A stretch of DNA of 64,000 nucleotides, taken from the NCBI RefSeq assembly GCF_038003045.1, contig NZ_JBBOOK010000002.1, positions 62,001-126,000 of the forward strand. Reading direction: 5' to 3'. The notes below the pieces were generated by a model. The model was given only the letters and a program-made list of their open reading frames with translations. It ran no database searches and was not told the DNA's origin. Origin of the DNA: Sporosarcina sp. FSL W7-1349. GTDB lineage: Bacteria > Bacillota > Bacilli > Bacillales_A > Planococcaceae. Every line of letters begins with the position of its first letter. The stretch's first letter is position 1. Positions 17,209-26,982 of the stretch are shown piece after piece. The position numbers were made by a program, and so were the translations under genes.

Positions 17209-18225
17209 ATGAGAAAAACGATAAGTCTGCTGGCAATCGCCAGTCTATTTCTTTTGGCAGCCTGTAACCAGGATGCCGGGATTAAGGAGACGGAGAGTGC
17301 GGAAGCAGATGTGCCGACTTCATCTAGCGAAAGAGAGCCGGATATTCAAAAAGAAGAGGAAGTGGAGGATGAACCGGAGGACGTGGCGCTTTCTGAAAAT
17401 ATTGGCGAAATGGATATTGATTTTACGGGAGACGTCAAGCTGGAAGGACAGAAGCTTACGATTGATGGCAAGTCCAATCTTTTGGAAGGATCTAAGCTCT
17501 ATGTGCAAATTGATTGGCTGGAAGGCTATCTCATTGGCGGAAATCGGGTGGCGATGGTCGAACCGGATGGCAGCTTCACTTTCGAAACAGAGCTTCCGGA
17601 AAAAGTGGACGGCCATCTAACCGTGGAGATCAAGTTTGAACTGATCAACCAAAACGAAGACATCCGGGGCCATTACGGAGAGACCGGAGACCGGTTGGAA
17701 GGCCAATTCGTCCGTCTCTCCGATTACGATCAGGAAACACAATACCAAAAAGCATCCGCGATTGTGGAAATTGCACAGAATTTAGGTCAAACTGAAGCAG
17801 AAATCATAGCGCCCGAGTGGGATCAGCCAGAGGACTATGGAACAACCGAAATCCGGATCGACTCGATCGACGTTACAAAAGATGACGAATATATTTACGT
17901 TTCGGGAAAAAGTAATTTACTGGAAGGGACAAAACTACGGGGACGGGCCCTCATTCCGAACTATATCACTTCCGGATTTATCGGCCATGCGACGGTAAAT
18001 CCGGATGGCTCCTTCCGTATCCTCTTTGAAAATCCGGAAACCAACGAACGGATCAAGAATTTGGCCGATTACGAAATTACCGTCGAGACGGATATATTTG
18101 GAACCAGCTACCCGGACGTGTTGACAACCTACGGGGAAAACGGGAGAAAGATGACTGGCAGCTTGGTGGAGGACGAAGGGGAAGGGAAAATGGCAAAAGT
18201 GGAGTTACAGGAGAAAGCAGAGTGA
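17209..18225 (+). CDS. Predicted lipoprotein with two copies of an internal domain
   Basis: Membrane-anchored extracytoplasmic protein of 338 residues. A lipoprotein signal ends in the lipobox LLAAC (Cys 19), followed by a low-complexity acidic linker (about 22-65). Two related beta-rich units follow: the first (about 70-150) contains GKSNLLEGSKLYVQI and EPDGSFTFE, the second (about 220-320) GKSNLLEGTKLRGRA and NPDGSFRILFE. This is clear internal duplication. AGAGGGG precedes the ATG. I cannot name a family or function. A hairpin at 18302-18327 may end the transcript. Confidence 0.75.
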   Translation: MRKTISLLAIASLFLLAACNQDAGIKETESAEADVPTSSSEREPDIQKEEEVEDEPEDVALSENIGEMDIDFTGDVKLEGQKLTIDGKSNLLEGSKLYVQIDWLEGYLIGGNRVAMVEPDGSFTFETELPEKVDGHLTVEIKFELINQNEDIRGHYGETGDRLEGQFVRLSDYDQETQYQKASAIVEIAQNLGQTEAEIIAPEWDQPEDYGTTEIRIDSIDVTKDDEYIYVSGKSNLLEGTKLRGRALIPNYITSGFIGHATVNPDGSFRILFENPETNERIKNLADYEITVETDIFGTSYPDVLTTYGENGRKMTGSLVEDEGEGKMAKVELQEKAE

Positions 18226-18301
18226 TCCCGCCCAGAAACTGACACGCCTTGGCGAGAATTGCAACGGTTCCCTTTAACCACCTCTATAAGAACAATATAA
18301 T

Positions 18302-18327
18302 GGGAGAAGTGAGTCAACACTTCTCCC
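18302..18327. terminator. Hairpin between the lipoprotein gene and the VWA remnant
   Basis: Perfect 10-bp stem (18302-18311 with 18318-18327) with a 6-base loop between convergent units. It lacks a T-run on either side, so it is only a weak terminator candidate. Confidence 0.4.
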
Positions 18328-18361
18328 TGCAACTATTCTCCGTTCATACTTCCCTACTTTT

Positions 18362-18882
18362 CTACAGACCTTCCCATTTCTTTCCTCTTAATTCCTGCTC
18401 TTTTTCAACACCCTCATCAAAGTACTCGAAATACTGTTCCCTTTCTTCCTCGAACGTCTCCAACCGGGTATCATTGGCACTGAATACGCCATACCTCCAT
18501 TTCCCCCCTGTATGCTGGTGTCCGTCAACTACAACAGGTTTGTGGAATGCAGAGGATCTTCTCCGTATTTTTGGTGTAGATAATTTCGGGCAACGAGCAT
18601 TCGGTCACGTTCCCGTTCATTCTTTTCGCGAATGCGTTCACCAATTTCTTTTGCCCACTCCTTCTTCTCCCGCGCAATCTCTGTCGTTTGGCGAGTGCCT
18701 TCCCGTCTCCATTTTTCCCATTGTTTGATCATCTCTTCATACTGTGCTCTCATATATTTCTGTAAATCCTGTTCGGAACTGACATATGCAAATTCCCCGT
18801 TACCAGCATCCGCTACTTCTTTTAAGAGTCGTTGTCCTTCATCATCCATATCAAATCCAAATAATATTGACGACAGTTTCAA
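18362..18882 (-). pseudogene. Remnant of a von Willebrand factor A-domain protein gene (C-terminal part, frameshifted)
   Basis: The segment 18529-18882 encodes DMDDEGQRLLKEVADAGNG followed by a long charged helix, the tail of a VWA-domain protein. The Walker-like MIDAS part that should precede it is absent. The frame ends at a stop after HSTNLL, while another frame continues without stops to 18362 (HTGGKWRYGVFSANDTRLE onward, ending KKWEGL), which suggests one frameshift. A TTG with AAAAGGA before it could still start the fragment, so translation of a short product is not excluded. Confidence 0.6.
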
Positions 18883-19088
18883 TAATTCCTTTTTGTAAAG
18901 AAACTGTAGAGTTGGTTATGCGATGATGGCTAGGATGAATCATCCCTTTGCCCCATATATCAGCCTTTGACTATAGAACTAAATAACTCTAGCGACTGCT
19001 AACTATTTACCGATTTAGGCGAAGGGGAGAGAAACAATTTGGATACCCATCCAGGAAAATAGAAAGATGAAGAAAGAGGTAAAAGTAA

Positions 19089-20636
19089 GTGAAAAGTTTG
19101 AAGAGAGATGTATTAATGATTATGTTATCAGGCATTACACTCGCTTTAGCATTGGCAACTTTTATAGGTCACAGATTTTTCAACTTCTTGAACGCCTATG
19201 TATTGTACGGCATGGGAGGGCTTTCGAATGGCTCATTCCTCCTGCAATGCCTATTCTTGATTACTTCGGCATCATTATTTTCAGCTTCCATTCTCGCATA
19301 TAAGACGAAACCCGAATCACCCCTTATCCCTTTATTCGTTGTCACTGCGATGACTTTCAGCAGTATCTCGATCATTGCGAATGGGAACGGTTTGATCGAA
19401 TACCATTTTTCAATCTTTATGGTCATCGCCATGATTGCCTACTATGACAGCATCAAACTTATTTTAGTAAGCACCGGGATTTTTGCTATTCAACATTTCG
19501 CCGGTTACTTTTTCTTCCCGGCATTAGTTTGTGGGGGGCCGGATTATGGATTTTCATTGTTGCTAATCCATGCTGTCTTTTTATTATTAACGAGCGGTGC
19601 CACCATCTTGCTCGTCCTCTCGAAAAGAGCGAGTTCCCAAACATATGAAGAACAAGTGGCAAGCCAGCAAAATATGTTACAGGAAGTGTTGGATCGCCTT
19701 AATCAGACCAGTAAATCCGTAATTGGACATATCGAAAAAATGACGAGCAGTTCCGAGGAATCCGCCAAGGCCAGTCAGGAAATTGCCTCCTCCATTCAAA
19801 TGATTGCAAGCGGGGCTGATGAGCAAATACGTAAGTTAAGTTCAGGCGAACAACGTATCCAATATATGGTTGCAGATATTAAACAATTAAATACACGTAC
19901 AAGCCGGGTAAATGAAAGCGCAATTAGCACGACCGTCCAAGCAAAAGACGGCATGGACACGATTCGCAATTTAGCAGACCAGATGCACAAAATAACAGGA
20001 ACCATTGACCATGTGAATGAAACGATACAGCAATTGAATGAGACTTCGCTTGAAATCGATAAGTTCATCGAATTGATATCTGCCGTTGCCAGTCAGACTG
20101 ATCTATTATCCCTAAACGCTTCAATTGAAGCGGCTCGGGCCGGGGAGTTTGGAAAAGGTTTTGCGGTGGTCGCAGAAGAAGTCCGGAAACTGGCGTTGCA
20201 GTCGAACAGTTCAGCGCAGGAAATACAAGCCGTGGTCCATACGCTTCATCAGCGAATGGAACATCTTTCTGACAGGATGGATGTCAGTCTGGCAGAAGTA
20301 CGAACAGGCATATTGCAGATCGACCAAACGAAAGAAATCTTTTCAACGATAGCCAAATCAACAAAAGAAGTAGAAAACCAAATATTCGACGTGTCGAATA
20401 TTTCGGGAGAACTCTTAGATCATTCCGAAAAGACCCATCACATAATGGAAGAAGTTTCGGCAATTACCTCCTACTCCTTCCATAATATCGAAAGTATTTT
20501 AGCCGCGGCAGAACAGCAATCTGTTTATTCGGATTCCCTCTATCAGATTTCGGTCTCCGTGAAAGATTTAATACAAAACTTGGATGAAATGGTCGATGGC
20601 ATTCATTCTACTTATGCCAAGCAAGCAGCAATCTAA
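19089..20636 (+). CDS. Methyl-accepting chemotaxis receptor with multi-helix membrane sensor
   Basis: Receptor of 515 residues with no large extracellular domain. The N-terminus (about 1-180) holds five or six TM helices with the segment [19 protein letters not shown], a membrane sensor type known from several bacterial receptors. There is no HAMP domain. The cytoplasmic methyl-accepting domain follows, with its tip [20 protein letters not shown] and then EEVRKLALQ. The start is GTG at 19089 behind AGAGGT. The gene is convergent with the receiver-BTAD regulator and shares a terminator with it. What it senses is unknown; a membrane-soluble or redox signal is conceivable. Confidence 0.88.
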   Translation: MKSLKRDVLMIMLSGITLALALATFIGHRFFNFLNAYVLYGMGGLSNGSFLLQCLFLITSASLFSASILAYKTKPESPLIPLFVVTAMTFSSISIIANGNGLIEYHFSIFMVIAMIAYYDSIKLILVSTGIFAIQHFAGYFFFPALVCGGPDYGFSLLLIHAVFLLLTSGATILLVLSKRASSQTYEEQVASQQNMLQEVLDRLNQTSKSVIGHIEKMTSSSEESAKASQEIASSIQMIASGADEQIRKLSSGEQRIQYMVADIKQLNTRTSRVNESAISTTVQAKDGMDTIRNLADQMHKITGTIDHVNETIQQLNETSLEIDKFIELISAVASQTDLLSLNASIEAARAGEFGKGFAVVAEEVRKLALQSNSSAQEIQAVVHTLHQRMEHLSDRMDVSLAEVRTGILQIDQTKEIFSTIAKSTKEVENQIFDVSNISGELLDHSEKTHHIMEEVSAITSYSFHNIESILAAAEQQSVYSDSLYQISVSVKDLIQNLDEMVDGIHSTYAKQAAI

Positions 20637-20651
20637 ACCGATTTAAAACAA

Positions 20652-20694
20652 GAGAACATAAGAAATGCAGTTGTTATTCATTCCTTATGTTCTC
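20652..20694. terminator. Bidirectional terminator overlapping the end of the regulator gene
   Basis: A 16-bp stem with one mismatch (20652-20667 with 20679-20694). The right arm contains the last codons and stop of the regulator gene. The minus-strand side continues TTGTTTT. Confidence 0.75.
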
Positions 20695-21811
20695 CTTTCC
20701 AGCCTTCATACCATTCCGTAACGGAGCGATTGGGAGACAACCCCAATTCTCTCATTAAGATTTCCTGTAACAAACTATATTGCGAATGAACCGCAACACG
20801 ATTACCTACCTCGGCAAATACTTTCATCAAGGTAAAATGGGCTTCTTCCTCCAACGGCATTCGATCACAAAGAGCCAATCCCAGCTGCATCGCCTTTTCC
20901 CAATCCTTCGTGGAATCATACCAATTAAGGAGTTGTAAGGATGTACGGATCCAAAGCAGCTGCAAGCGATGCCGTTCATTTTCCGCCCACACATAATCAG
21001 AATCGGCCAAATATTCTCCTTTATATAAATCAAGAGCTTGTTCATAATCTCCAATCGTTTCAGCGGATAACGGCACACTACTATGGATAATCCGTTCAAA
21101 CTCGTCTACATCCAATTCAACATTTTCCAATGTCATAAGATAACCTTCTGAAGTGCTAGTGATGATAAAATAATCACTTATGGGTTCTACTGTTTTCCGG
21201 ATATGGTAAATAGCCGTATAGAGTTGAGCGTACGCCTTTTTTATGTCAAGGTCTGGCCACAGCAACTCAATTATTTCTGATTTACTAATGACCCGCCCTT
21301 TATAATGGATGAAGTAAAAGAATAATTGTTGCACCTTGCTCGTTCGCCAATGAAAGGGAGCCAGCGTTTGTCCACCGATTGAAATCGAAACTTGTTGAAA
21401 TAGATTTAACCGAAGGGGATCCGCTGCCTGGGAAACAGATTCGGGCGCATCCAGTCTTCTTTGTTCAATCCGTTCAATGGTCTTTAGGATTCTTTCTTCC
21501 TGAACAGGTTTCAATACATAATCCAAAGCATTTAACTCAAATGCTTGAATCGCAAAAACATCATAGGCTGTTACAAAAACGATATGTATTTGTGGTTTTC
21601 TTTCTATAATTTTGCCAGCCAGATCAATTCCGTTCATTTGAGGCATTTCAATATCCAAAAATACGAGATCGATCTCATTCTCTTCTACTGCCTTTTGTCC
21701 TGCAAATGGATCCGTAAATGCGCCGACTATTTCGATGTCAGCAACTTTTGTAAGTTGATGTTCCAAAAACTGCAGCGCTAACGGCTCATCATCGATCAAG
21801 ATCGCCTTCAT
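20678..21811 (-). CDS. Response regulator with receiver, winged-helix and BTAD domains
   Basis: Cytoplasmic transcription regulator of 377 residues. Receiver domain 1-125 with acidic DDE near residue 7, phospho-acceptor Asp in LVFLDIEMP and Lys in LKPVQ. A winged-helix DNA-binding domain follows (about 145-235, VISKSEIIELLWPD), then a BTAD helical domain (about 250-370) of the SARP type. ATG at 21811 is preceded by GAGGAGG; the longer frame to 21844 lacks a site. No histidine kinase is adjacent, so it is an orphan here. In Bacillales such proteins often sit with 7TM-type sensor kinases. The target genes are not evident. Confidence 0.87.
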   Translation of the reverse strand: MKAILIDDEPLALQFLEHQLTKVADIEIVGAFTDPFAGQKAVEENEIDLVFLDIEMPQMNGIDLAGKIIERKPQIHIVFVTAYDVFAIQAFELNALDYVLKPVQEERILKTIERIEQRRLDAPESVSQAADPLRLNLFQQVSISIGGQTLAPFHWRTSKVQQLFFYFIHYKGRVISKSEIIELLWPDLDIKKAYAQLYTAIYHIRKTVEPISDYFIITSTSEGYLMTLENVELDVDEFERIIHSSVPLSAETIGDYEQALDLYKGEYLADSDYVWAENERHRLQLLWIRTSLQLLNWYDSTKDWEKAMQLGLALCDRMPLEEEAHFTLMKVFAEVGNRVAVHSQYSLLQEILMRELGLSPNRSVTEWYEGWKGEHKE

Positions 21812-21844
21812 AGCAAGTCCTCCTCGGCTAGGGAAATATATCAT

Positions 21845-22086
21845 TCATTTTTGTACCGCTCTGATATAGTGTTGGATCCTACGTTGCCGATTCCCCATAC
21901 TATTCAGTCACCCTTTCATTCTATCATACCCAGCTATCTACCAATTCTGATTTACAAGGAGTCTATTAACGTCAAGTGTAAATAAAAGCAAAATCATAGA
22001 AATAGTATTGCTCATCATAACCGAATGATGTAAGGGACTGTACTCGTTTAATTGAGAGGTGGTTGAAACTTATTGATTTCTACGCA
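21845..22086. other. Intergenic gap, nothing recognised
   Basis: Upstream region of the response regulator and downstream region of the SDR gene. No coding frame or clear promoter found. Confidence 0.4.
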
Positions 22087-22122
22087 AACCACCCTTGTGC
22101 CCAGTCACGGCGCAGGGTGGTT
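22087..22122 (-). terminator. Hairpin downstream of the SDR gene
   Basis: AACCACCCT (22087-22095) pairs with 22114-22122, 20 bases after the SDR stop. The T-run after it is weak (TTTGCG). Confidence 0.45.
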
Positions 22123-22142
22123 GTCATGTTCTTTTGATCCGC

Positions 22143-23066
22143 TTAAGAAGACATCACTTGGCCGCCGTTTACATGAAGCGTTTGGCCGGTGACGAAACGG
22201 GAGTCATCGGATGCCAAATATACATAAGTGGGCGCCAGTTCAAATGGCTGCCCTTGCCGATCCATCGGGTTGCCCGCCAGTGTGACTTGGTCCGCAGAAA
22301 AACTGGATGGGATGAGCGGAGTCCAAATCCGGCCTGGGGCCACAGCATTCACTCGGATTCCCTCCTTCACCAAACTGTTAGCTAACGAACGAGTAAACCC
22401 GACAATCGCCGCTTTTGTAGCCGTATAATCAATCAATTGTTCGTTTCCGTCATACGCAACGACCGACGCGGTGTTGATGATGGAACTTCCTGCTCTCAAA
22501 TGCGGCAATGCGGCCCGGGTCGTATAAAAATGGGAATAGACATTCACTTTGAACGTTTCATCAAACTGTTCATCGGTGATGTCCAACAAACTCAATTGCT
22601 GAAATTGGATTCCGACATGATTGCAAAGAATATCCAACCGACCGAATTCCCGGACAGTGTTCTCTACGATATCAAGGCATTGTTGTTTTCTTCGTAAATC
22701 ACCGGGCAGCAGTAAACAGCGCTGGCCGAGTTGTTCAATTCTCTTCTTTGTACGTTCCGCATCTTCCTGTTCATCTAAATAAGAAATGGCGACACGGGCT
22801 CCTTCCTTTGCAAACGCAATCGCCGCTGCCGCTCCGATTCCGCTATCCCCTCCGGTAATCAAAGCCACTTTTCCAGTCAGTTTACCACTTCCCTTATAAT
22901 TCGGATTCTCGATGATCGGTCTCGGCACCATGAATTTTTCCACACCTGGCTGCCGGTCTTGGCGCTGCTCGGGGACTGTGATTGCGACGTCCTCATACTG
23001 CGTAATCTTGCCGTAATTGGGATAGAGCGGATATTCCTGCCCGGGATCCACTTGAAACTCCTTCAT
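22143..23066 (-). CDS. Short-chain dehydrogenase/reductase, general-stress type (YhxC/YdaD-like)
   Basis: NAD(P)-dependent oxidoreductase of 307 residues. A 50-residue N-terminal extension precedes the SDR core, as in the Bacillus general-stress SDRs. Motifs: cofactor loop TGGDSGIG near residue 71, NHVG in place of the usual NNAG, catalytic Ser in NTASV and YTATK. ATG follows AAAGGTG. It is a single gene, divergent from a small ORF at 23172. The substrate is unknown. Confidence 0.85.
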   Translation of the reverse strand: MKEFQVDPGQEYPLYPNYGKITQYEDVAITVPEQRQDRQPGVEKFMVPRPIIENPNYKGSGKLTGKVALITGGDSGIGAAAAIAFAKEGARVAISYLDEQEDAERTKKRIEQLGQRCLLLPGDLRRKQQCLDIVENTVREFGRLDILCNHVGIQFQQLSLLDITDEQFDETFKVNVYSHFYTTRAALPHLRAGSSIINTASVVAYDGNEQLIDYTATKAAIVGFTRSLANSLVKEGIRVNAVAPGRIWTPLIPSSFSADQVTLAGNPMDRQGQPFELAPTYVYLASDDSRFVTGQTLHVNGGQVMSS

Positions 23067-23171
23067 GTATTCACCTTTTCTCCAAAATAATCATTCAAGT
23101 CAGTGTATGTTGCAGCACATTGCTTTGGTCATTGAATACGATAGGAACAAATGAAGGAAGGGAGGATGATC

Positions 23172-23339
23172 ATGCCGGCTAATCAGCATTGCGAAGAAGT
23201 CGACTTATTACTCGAGGACTTTTCCGAAGAAACTGTCCCCGTAGCATACGGCTCCTATATATTTCAACTGCCTAAAATCGGCGAAAGACCGCCCTATTAC
23301 TACAATCCCCGTTGCGAGCCGTATTACCCCGTCATCTAA
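23172..23339 (+). CDS. Small hypothetical protein, 55 residues
   Basis: I do not recognise this protein. The start is ATG at 23172 (protein MPANQHCEE), six bases after GGGAGG; two in-frame ATGs further up are too close to or before the site. It is acidic in the first half and rich in Tyr and Pro at the end (PPYYYNPRCEPYYPVI), with two cysteines. A Tyr/Pro-rich tail is seen in some spore coat proteins, but this is only a resemblance. It is divergent from the SDR gene, and the 3' end of the group II intron lies 17 bases after its stop. Confidence 0.55.
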   Translation: MPANQHCEEVDLLLEDFSEETVPVAYGSYIFQLPKIGERPPYYYNPRCEPYYPVI

Positions 23340-23355
23340 GGAAAAAGGCGGACGA

Positions 23356-25240
23356 ATCGAGTAGGAGGGAGTGATTAGCTCCCGACCTCTCACACCACCG
23401 TACGTACGGTTCCGTATACGGCGGTTCAATAACTTAAGTATCGACGCTCATACAAGTGATTCAGGTCTTTCAGACCCCACTTGGTGAGCGTTTCTGCTTT
23501 GATTGCTTTATGTAGAGTTTCGCTTTTGGAGACTCTCCAATATCCCTTTCGGGAATTTGATACTTTCCAAGCTTCTTCATGTAAAATTCCCAGCCTTCGT
23601 AACTGACGGTATTTTGTCCATATCTTCTTCCAACGTTTCCATATCAGTTGACGTAACCGATGGTTCAGCCATTGTGCCATGGATTTGATAAAACTTTTCA
23701 TAAAGCCAATTCCATAGTAGTTTATCCAACCTATTGTCACTTGGTTGATTTCTTTGGCAATCTCGTCAAAGCGGCCCGGGCGATTCCGTTTGGTGATTTT
23801 CTTTAATTTTGATTTGAATCGACTTTTTGCGGAGTGATGTGGTCTACAACCCACACCTTTAGATGTGGAATGGAGGCAGAAACCGAGGAACTTGAGTTTG
23901 ACCGGAGAACCCACCTTGCTCTTTTCTTGGTTCACTGTCAGCTTCAAATCATGTTCAAGGAACTTTGTAATGCTTTCCAAAACACGTTCCCCTGCTCGCC
24001 TGCTTTTCACGTATATGCAGAAATCATCCGCAAATCGTACGAATTTATGCCCCCGTCTTTCAAGTTCCCTATCTAATTGATTCAAATAGACATTGCTAAG
24101 AATCGGGGAGAGTACGCCACCTTGCGGAGCACCTTCTTCTGTTGGACTGATAAGTCCATCTTCAAGGATGCCACTCTTTAGAAACTTCCATATCAACTTT
24201 AGGACAATCTTGTCGTTTATGAACTCTTTTAGATATTCCATCAGCTTCTGATGATTAATGGTGTCGAAGTAGCTTTTTAAATCACAATCGACTACCACTC
24301 TATAACCTTGTTCATAATATGTGATGGATTGCTTAATGGCTTGATGCTGATTCCGTTTTGGACGAAAACCATAGCTCCTCTCCGAAAAATGAGGGTCAAT
24401 GATTTTACCAATCACCTGATAGATGGCTTGTTGAACCATTCGATCCCGTACACACGGTATGCCGAGTTTTCGCATTGACCCATCTAACTTTGGAATTTCA
24501 ACACGTTTTACTGGCAGTGGTTCGTACGAACCGTCTTTCAGCTTTCTAATAAGTTGGGTTCGGTATTTGGCTACATGACCTAAAAGTTCATCTACTGTCA
24601 TTTCATCGACACCCGGCGCCCCTTTATTTGCCTTCACTTTCTTACAAGCGTTAAAGAGGTTGTTGATGTCGACTACTTTATCAATCAAATCGATACCATC
24701 CTGTCGCTCCATTTCTGTAAAGACAGGACTGCACGCTCCCGCATATTCTTCGGTTTCCAACCTATCCCTTTGCGGCCAGCCATCTGCCGATGTTTTCTGT
24801 GGTCTTTGCACTGTCTTTACCTCCATTTCATTTCAGGATTATTATTGTTCAGCCCTTCGTCCTTATGGACTACTATGGCTTCTGCTGACTTCTTACAGTT
24901 CAACCTGCCATCACTGACCGGTTTGTTCCTGTGGGATATTCCATCCCTCTTGTCGGGAACCCCTGTAAGACCTCCCCGGGTAAGAGCTATAACCTTCCTC
25001 CCATGTAACCGCTGCATTTACTGTATGGAACTCGGGCAGTATTGGACTTTGTTTTGTACGGCAAACTCGTCCGTTCCAATTCAGCCTCATATGCAGTTTC
25101 TGTCCGTCGGTTCGGGATTTTGCCGCCGGCTTCCTTCAGATTCCACCTCACGGTGGACACCCTTGCCTTAAGCTAACAGTTCCTACTGCCAAGCCTGTAG
25201 TGGACTTTCACCACCAAGTTATAGCCCATGCCGGGCACAC
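23356..25240 (-). mobile_element. Complete group II intron, bacterial class C (IIC)
   Basis: Self-splicing retroelement of 1,885 bases on the minus strand. The 5' end is GTGTGCCCGGCATGGGC at 25240, the typical IIC start as in the Oceanobacillus iheyensis intron. Domain I to IV sequence runs to the reverse transcriptase gene, which ends at 23426. Domain V follows at once (about 23392-23427, beginning GAACCGCCGTATACGG) and domain VI ends in CTCGAT at 23356. The upstream exon is the T-run side of the intrinsic terminator of the symporter gene, the known target preference of class C introns. All parts look intact. Boundaries are inferred from the motifs and could shift by a base or two. Confidence 0.9.
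23426..24826 (-). CDS. ltrA: Group II intron reverse transcriptase/maturase
   Basis: Intron-encoded protein of 466 residues that helps the intron splice and copies it into new DNA sites. The reverse transcriptase domain spans about 70-330, with the active site RFADDFCIY and the preceding block TPQGGVLSP-like (EGAPQGGVLSPILSNVYL split over blocks 3-4). A maturase (X) domain follows at about 340-430. There is no HNH endonuclease domain, as expected for class C. No frameshift or stop is seen, so the protein should be functional. Confidence 0.93.
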   Translation of the reverse strand: MEVKTVQRPQKTSADGWPQRDRLETEEYAGACSPVFTEMERQDGIDLIDKVVDINNLFNACKKVKANKGAPGVDEMTVDELLGHVAKYRTQLIRKLKDGSYEPLPVKRVEIPKLDGSMRKLGIPCVRDRMVQQAIYQVIGKIIDPHFSERSYGFRPKRNQHQAIKQSITYYEQGYRVVVDCDLKSYFDTINHQKLMEYLKEFINDKIVLKLIWKFLKSGILEDGLISPTEEGAPQGGVLSPILSNVYLNQLDRELERRGHKFVRFADDFCIYVKSRRAGERVLESITKFLEHDLKLTVNQEKSKVGSPVKLKFLGFCLHSTSKGVGCRPHHSAKSRFKSKLKKITKRNRPGRFDEIAKEINQVTIGWINYYGIGFMKSFIKSMAQWLNHRLRQLIWKRWKKIWTKYRQLRRLGILHEEAWKVSNSRKGYWRVSKSETLHKAIKAETLTKWGLKDLNHLYERRYLSY

Positions 25241-25243
25241 CAT

Positions 25244-25274
25244 AAAAAGGGACCGTCCTTTTCGGACAGTCCCC
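25244..25274 (-). terminator. Intrinsic terminator of the symporter gene, target site of the intron
   Basis: Stem 25249-25258 with 25264-25273 (one mismatch), followed on the minus strand by five T. The group II intron begins four bases later at 25240. Confidence 0.8.
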
Positions 25275-25311
25275 TCACTTTCTGTACGCATAGCAATCCC
25301 TCAAATTCAGT

Positions 25312-26721
25312 TTAATTCCAAAAGTCCGTTTTCTCTTTTAAGCCGATGGATTGCGCTTTGAAGACGGGATTCTTTCCTTCTTTCTTCTGCTTCGTATAAT
25401 CATCGAGGCATCGGAATGCGATCCGTCCGAGTATCAAAATAACCGGAATATTGATCAATGCCATGATTCCCATCAAGACATCCGCAGTGTCCCAAGCAAT
25501 CGAGAATTCGAGTTGTGCGCCAAAGAAGACGATGACGGCAGCAGCCAACCGGAAAAGAGTAAGTGTTACCTTACTCGGATCTTTTTGAACCAAGTATTTG
25601 AAATTCGATTCCGCGTAGAAGAAGTTCCCGATGATTGTCGTAAAGGCAAAGCAAAACAGGGCAAACGTGATAAAGGATACACCAAATTCACCAAATGTCG
25701 CAGAGAGCGCTTCCTGCGCATAGGGAACCCCCTTCATTTCAGGAGTAGGCGTTACACCCGAGCATAACAGCATGAAGGCAGTCGCTGAACAGATCAGTAA
25801 GGTATCGATGAACACGGAAAGCATCTGGACAAGTCCTTGCTTCGCTGGATGGGAAACACTCGCAGCCGCCGCGGCATTCGGGGCAGAACCGACACCAGCC
25901 TCATTGGAATACAAACCACGTTTGATTCCGTACATAATGGCAGAACCGGCAAAACCGCCGAATGCCGCTTGAAAATCGAAAGCTTGGGAAAAAATCGAAC
26001 TGAACATGACCGGCACTAAATTCAAGTGCGTCACGACAATAATAAGCGAAACGGCGATATAGGAAAGCGCCATGATCGGAACGATGATACTGGTGATTTT
26101 ACTCAGCGTTTTACCGCCCTTAAAAATACTCAGTCCTGTCAGAATCGCCAAAGCTACACCTACGATAATGGGCGTCGATGAATTATAAAAACTGTAGCTT
26201 TCAAATGCAGAAGCAACGTTAAACGCCGCAACCATATTGAAACCGCCCATATAAGTAAATATCAAGACGACCGCAAAGACCATACCAAAAAACCTGCTTT
26301 TCAGTGCCGCTTGAATGTAGTAAGCAGGTCCCCCGTAAGAGCCTCCATCCTTATCACGAACTTTATAAATTTGGGCCAAGGTACTTTCGATGAACGCCGA
26401 GGCCCCTCCAATAATGGCAATCATCCACATCCAAAAGACGGAACCGGCACCGCCTAATACAATGGCAGTCGAAACCCCCGCGATATTACCGACACCGACC
26501 CGGGATGCCGTTGATACCATCAACGCCTCGAATGGAGATATCGAATCTTTGTCCTCTTTCGGTTCAGCAACCAATTTGATCGATTCCTTAAACATACGAA
26601 ATTGCACGAAATTGGTTCGGAATGTGAAATAAAGACCGGCAGCAATCAAAAGAATGATGAGAATATAACTGTATAACCAATCACTAAAACTGCCAATGAA
26701 CTTTTGATACAACTCGTACAA
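25312..26721 (-). CDS. Sodium:alanine/glycine (AGCS-family) symporter
   Basis: Membrane carrier of about 469 residues importing alanine, glycine or glutamine with sodium. It has about ten TM helices and the family segments STASRVGVGNIAGVSTAI and GLYSNEAGVGSAPNAAA. The start is probably TTG at 26721, eight bases after AGGAG; the frame also allows GTG at 26730, which would touch the same site. It is a single gene with its own terminator. I saw no glycine riboswitch in the upstream 250 bases. Confidence 0.9.
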   Translation of the reverse strand: MYELYQKFIGSFSDWLYSYILIILLIAAGLYFTFRTNFVQFRMFKESIKLVAEPKEDKDSISPFEALMVSTASRVGVGNIAGVSTAIVLGGAGSVFWMWMIAIIGGASAFIESTLAQIYKVRDKDGGSYGGPAYYIQAALKSRFFGMVFAVVLIFTYMGGFNMVAAFNVASAFESYSFYNSSTPIIVGVALAILTGLSIFKGGKTLSKITSIIVPIMALSYIAVSLIIVVTHLNLVPVMFSSIFSQAFDFQAAFGGFAGSAIMYGIKRGLYSNEAGVGSAPNAAAAASVSHPAKQGLVQMLSVFIDTLLICSATAFMLLCSGVTPTPEMKGVPYAQEALSATFGEFGVSFITFALFCFAFTTIIGNFFYAESNFKYLVQKDPSKVTLTLFRLAAAVIVFFGAQLEFSIAWDTADVLMGIMALINIPVILILGRIAFRCLDDYTKQKKEGKNPVFKAQSIGLKEKTDFWN

Positions 26722-26915
26722 ACCAAGCACTCCTTTCCCTAGTTATATTTACCTCGGAGATGTATGAATGCAATCCCATTCAAACCACGTTTTGTAATAG
26801 TATTCATATGTAAATAAAAGGGCCTTACCCCTCCACCTACTTTCCCCTATTTCTCCACCTTCCAAACGCGGGCTCTTGGGACATTGCCTATTAAACACTG
26901 ATCTTGTGATCTGGA

Positions 26916-26962
26916 TAAAAAATAGTGCCGGGTACTCAACTATTCAGAGTACACGGCACTAT
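26916..26962 (-). terminator. Terminator of the mhqN-like nitroreductase gene
   Basis: A 16-bp stem with one mismatch (26922-26937 with 26947-26962), six T after it on the minus strand, 20 bases past the stop codon. Confidence 0.85.
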
Positions 26963-26982
26963 CTTCAATTAAATGGATTTAT

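Noticed and set aside
26731..26982. Glycine riboswitch before the AGCS symporter
   Set aside because: No tandem aptamer signature could be found in the leader.
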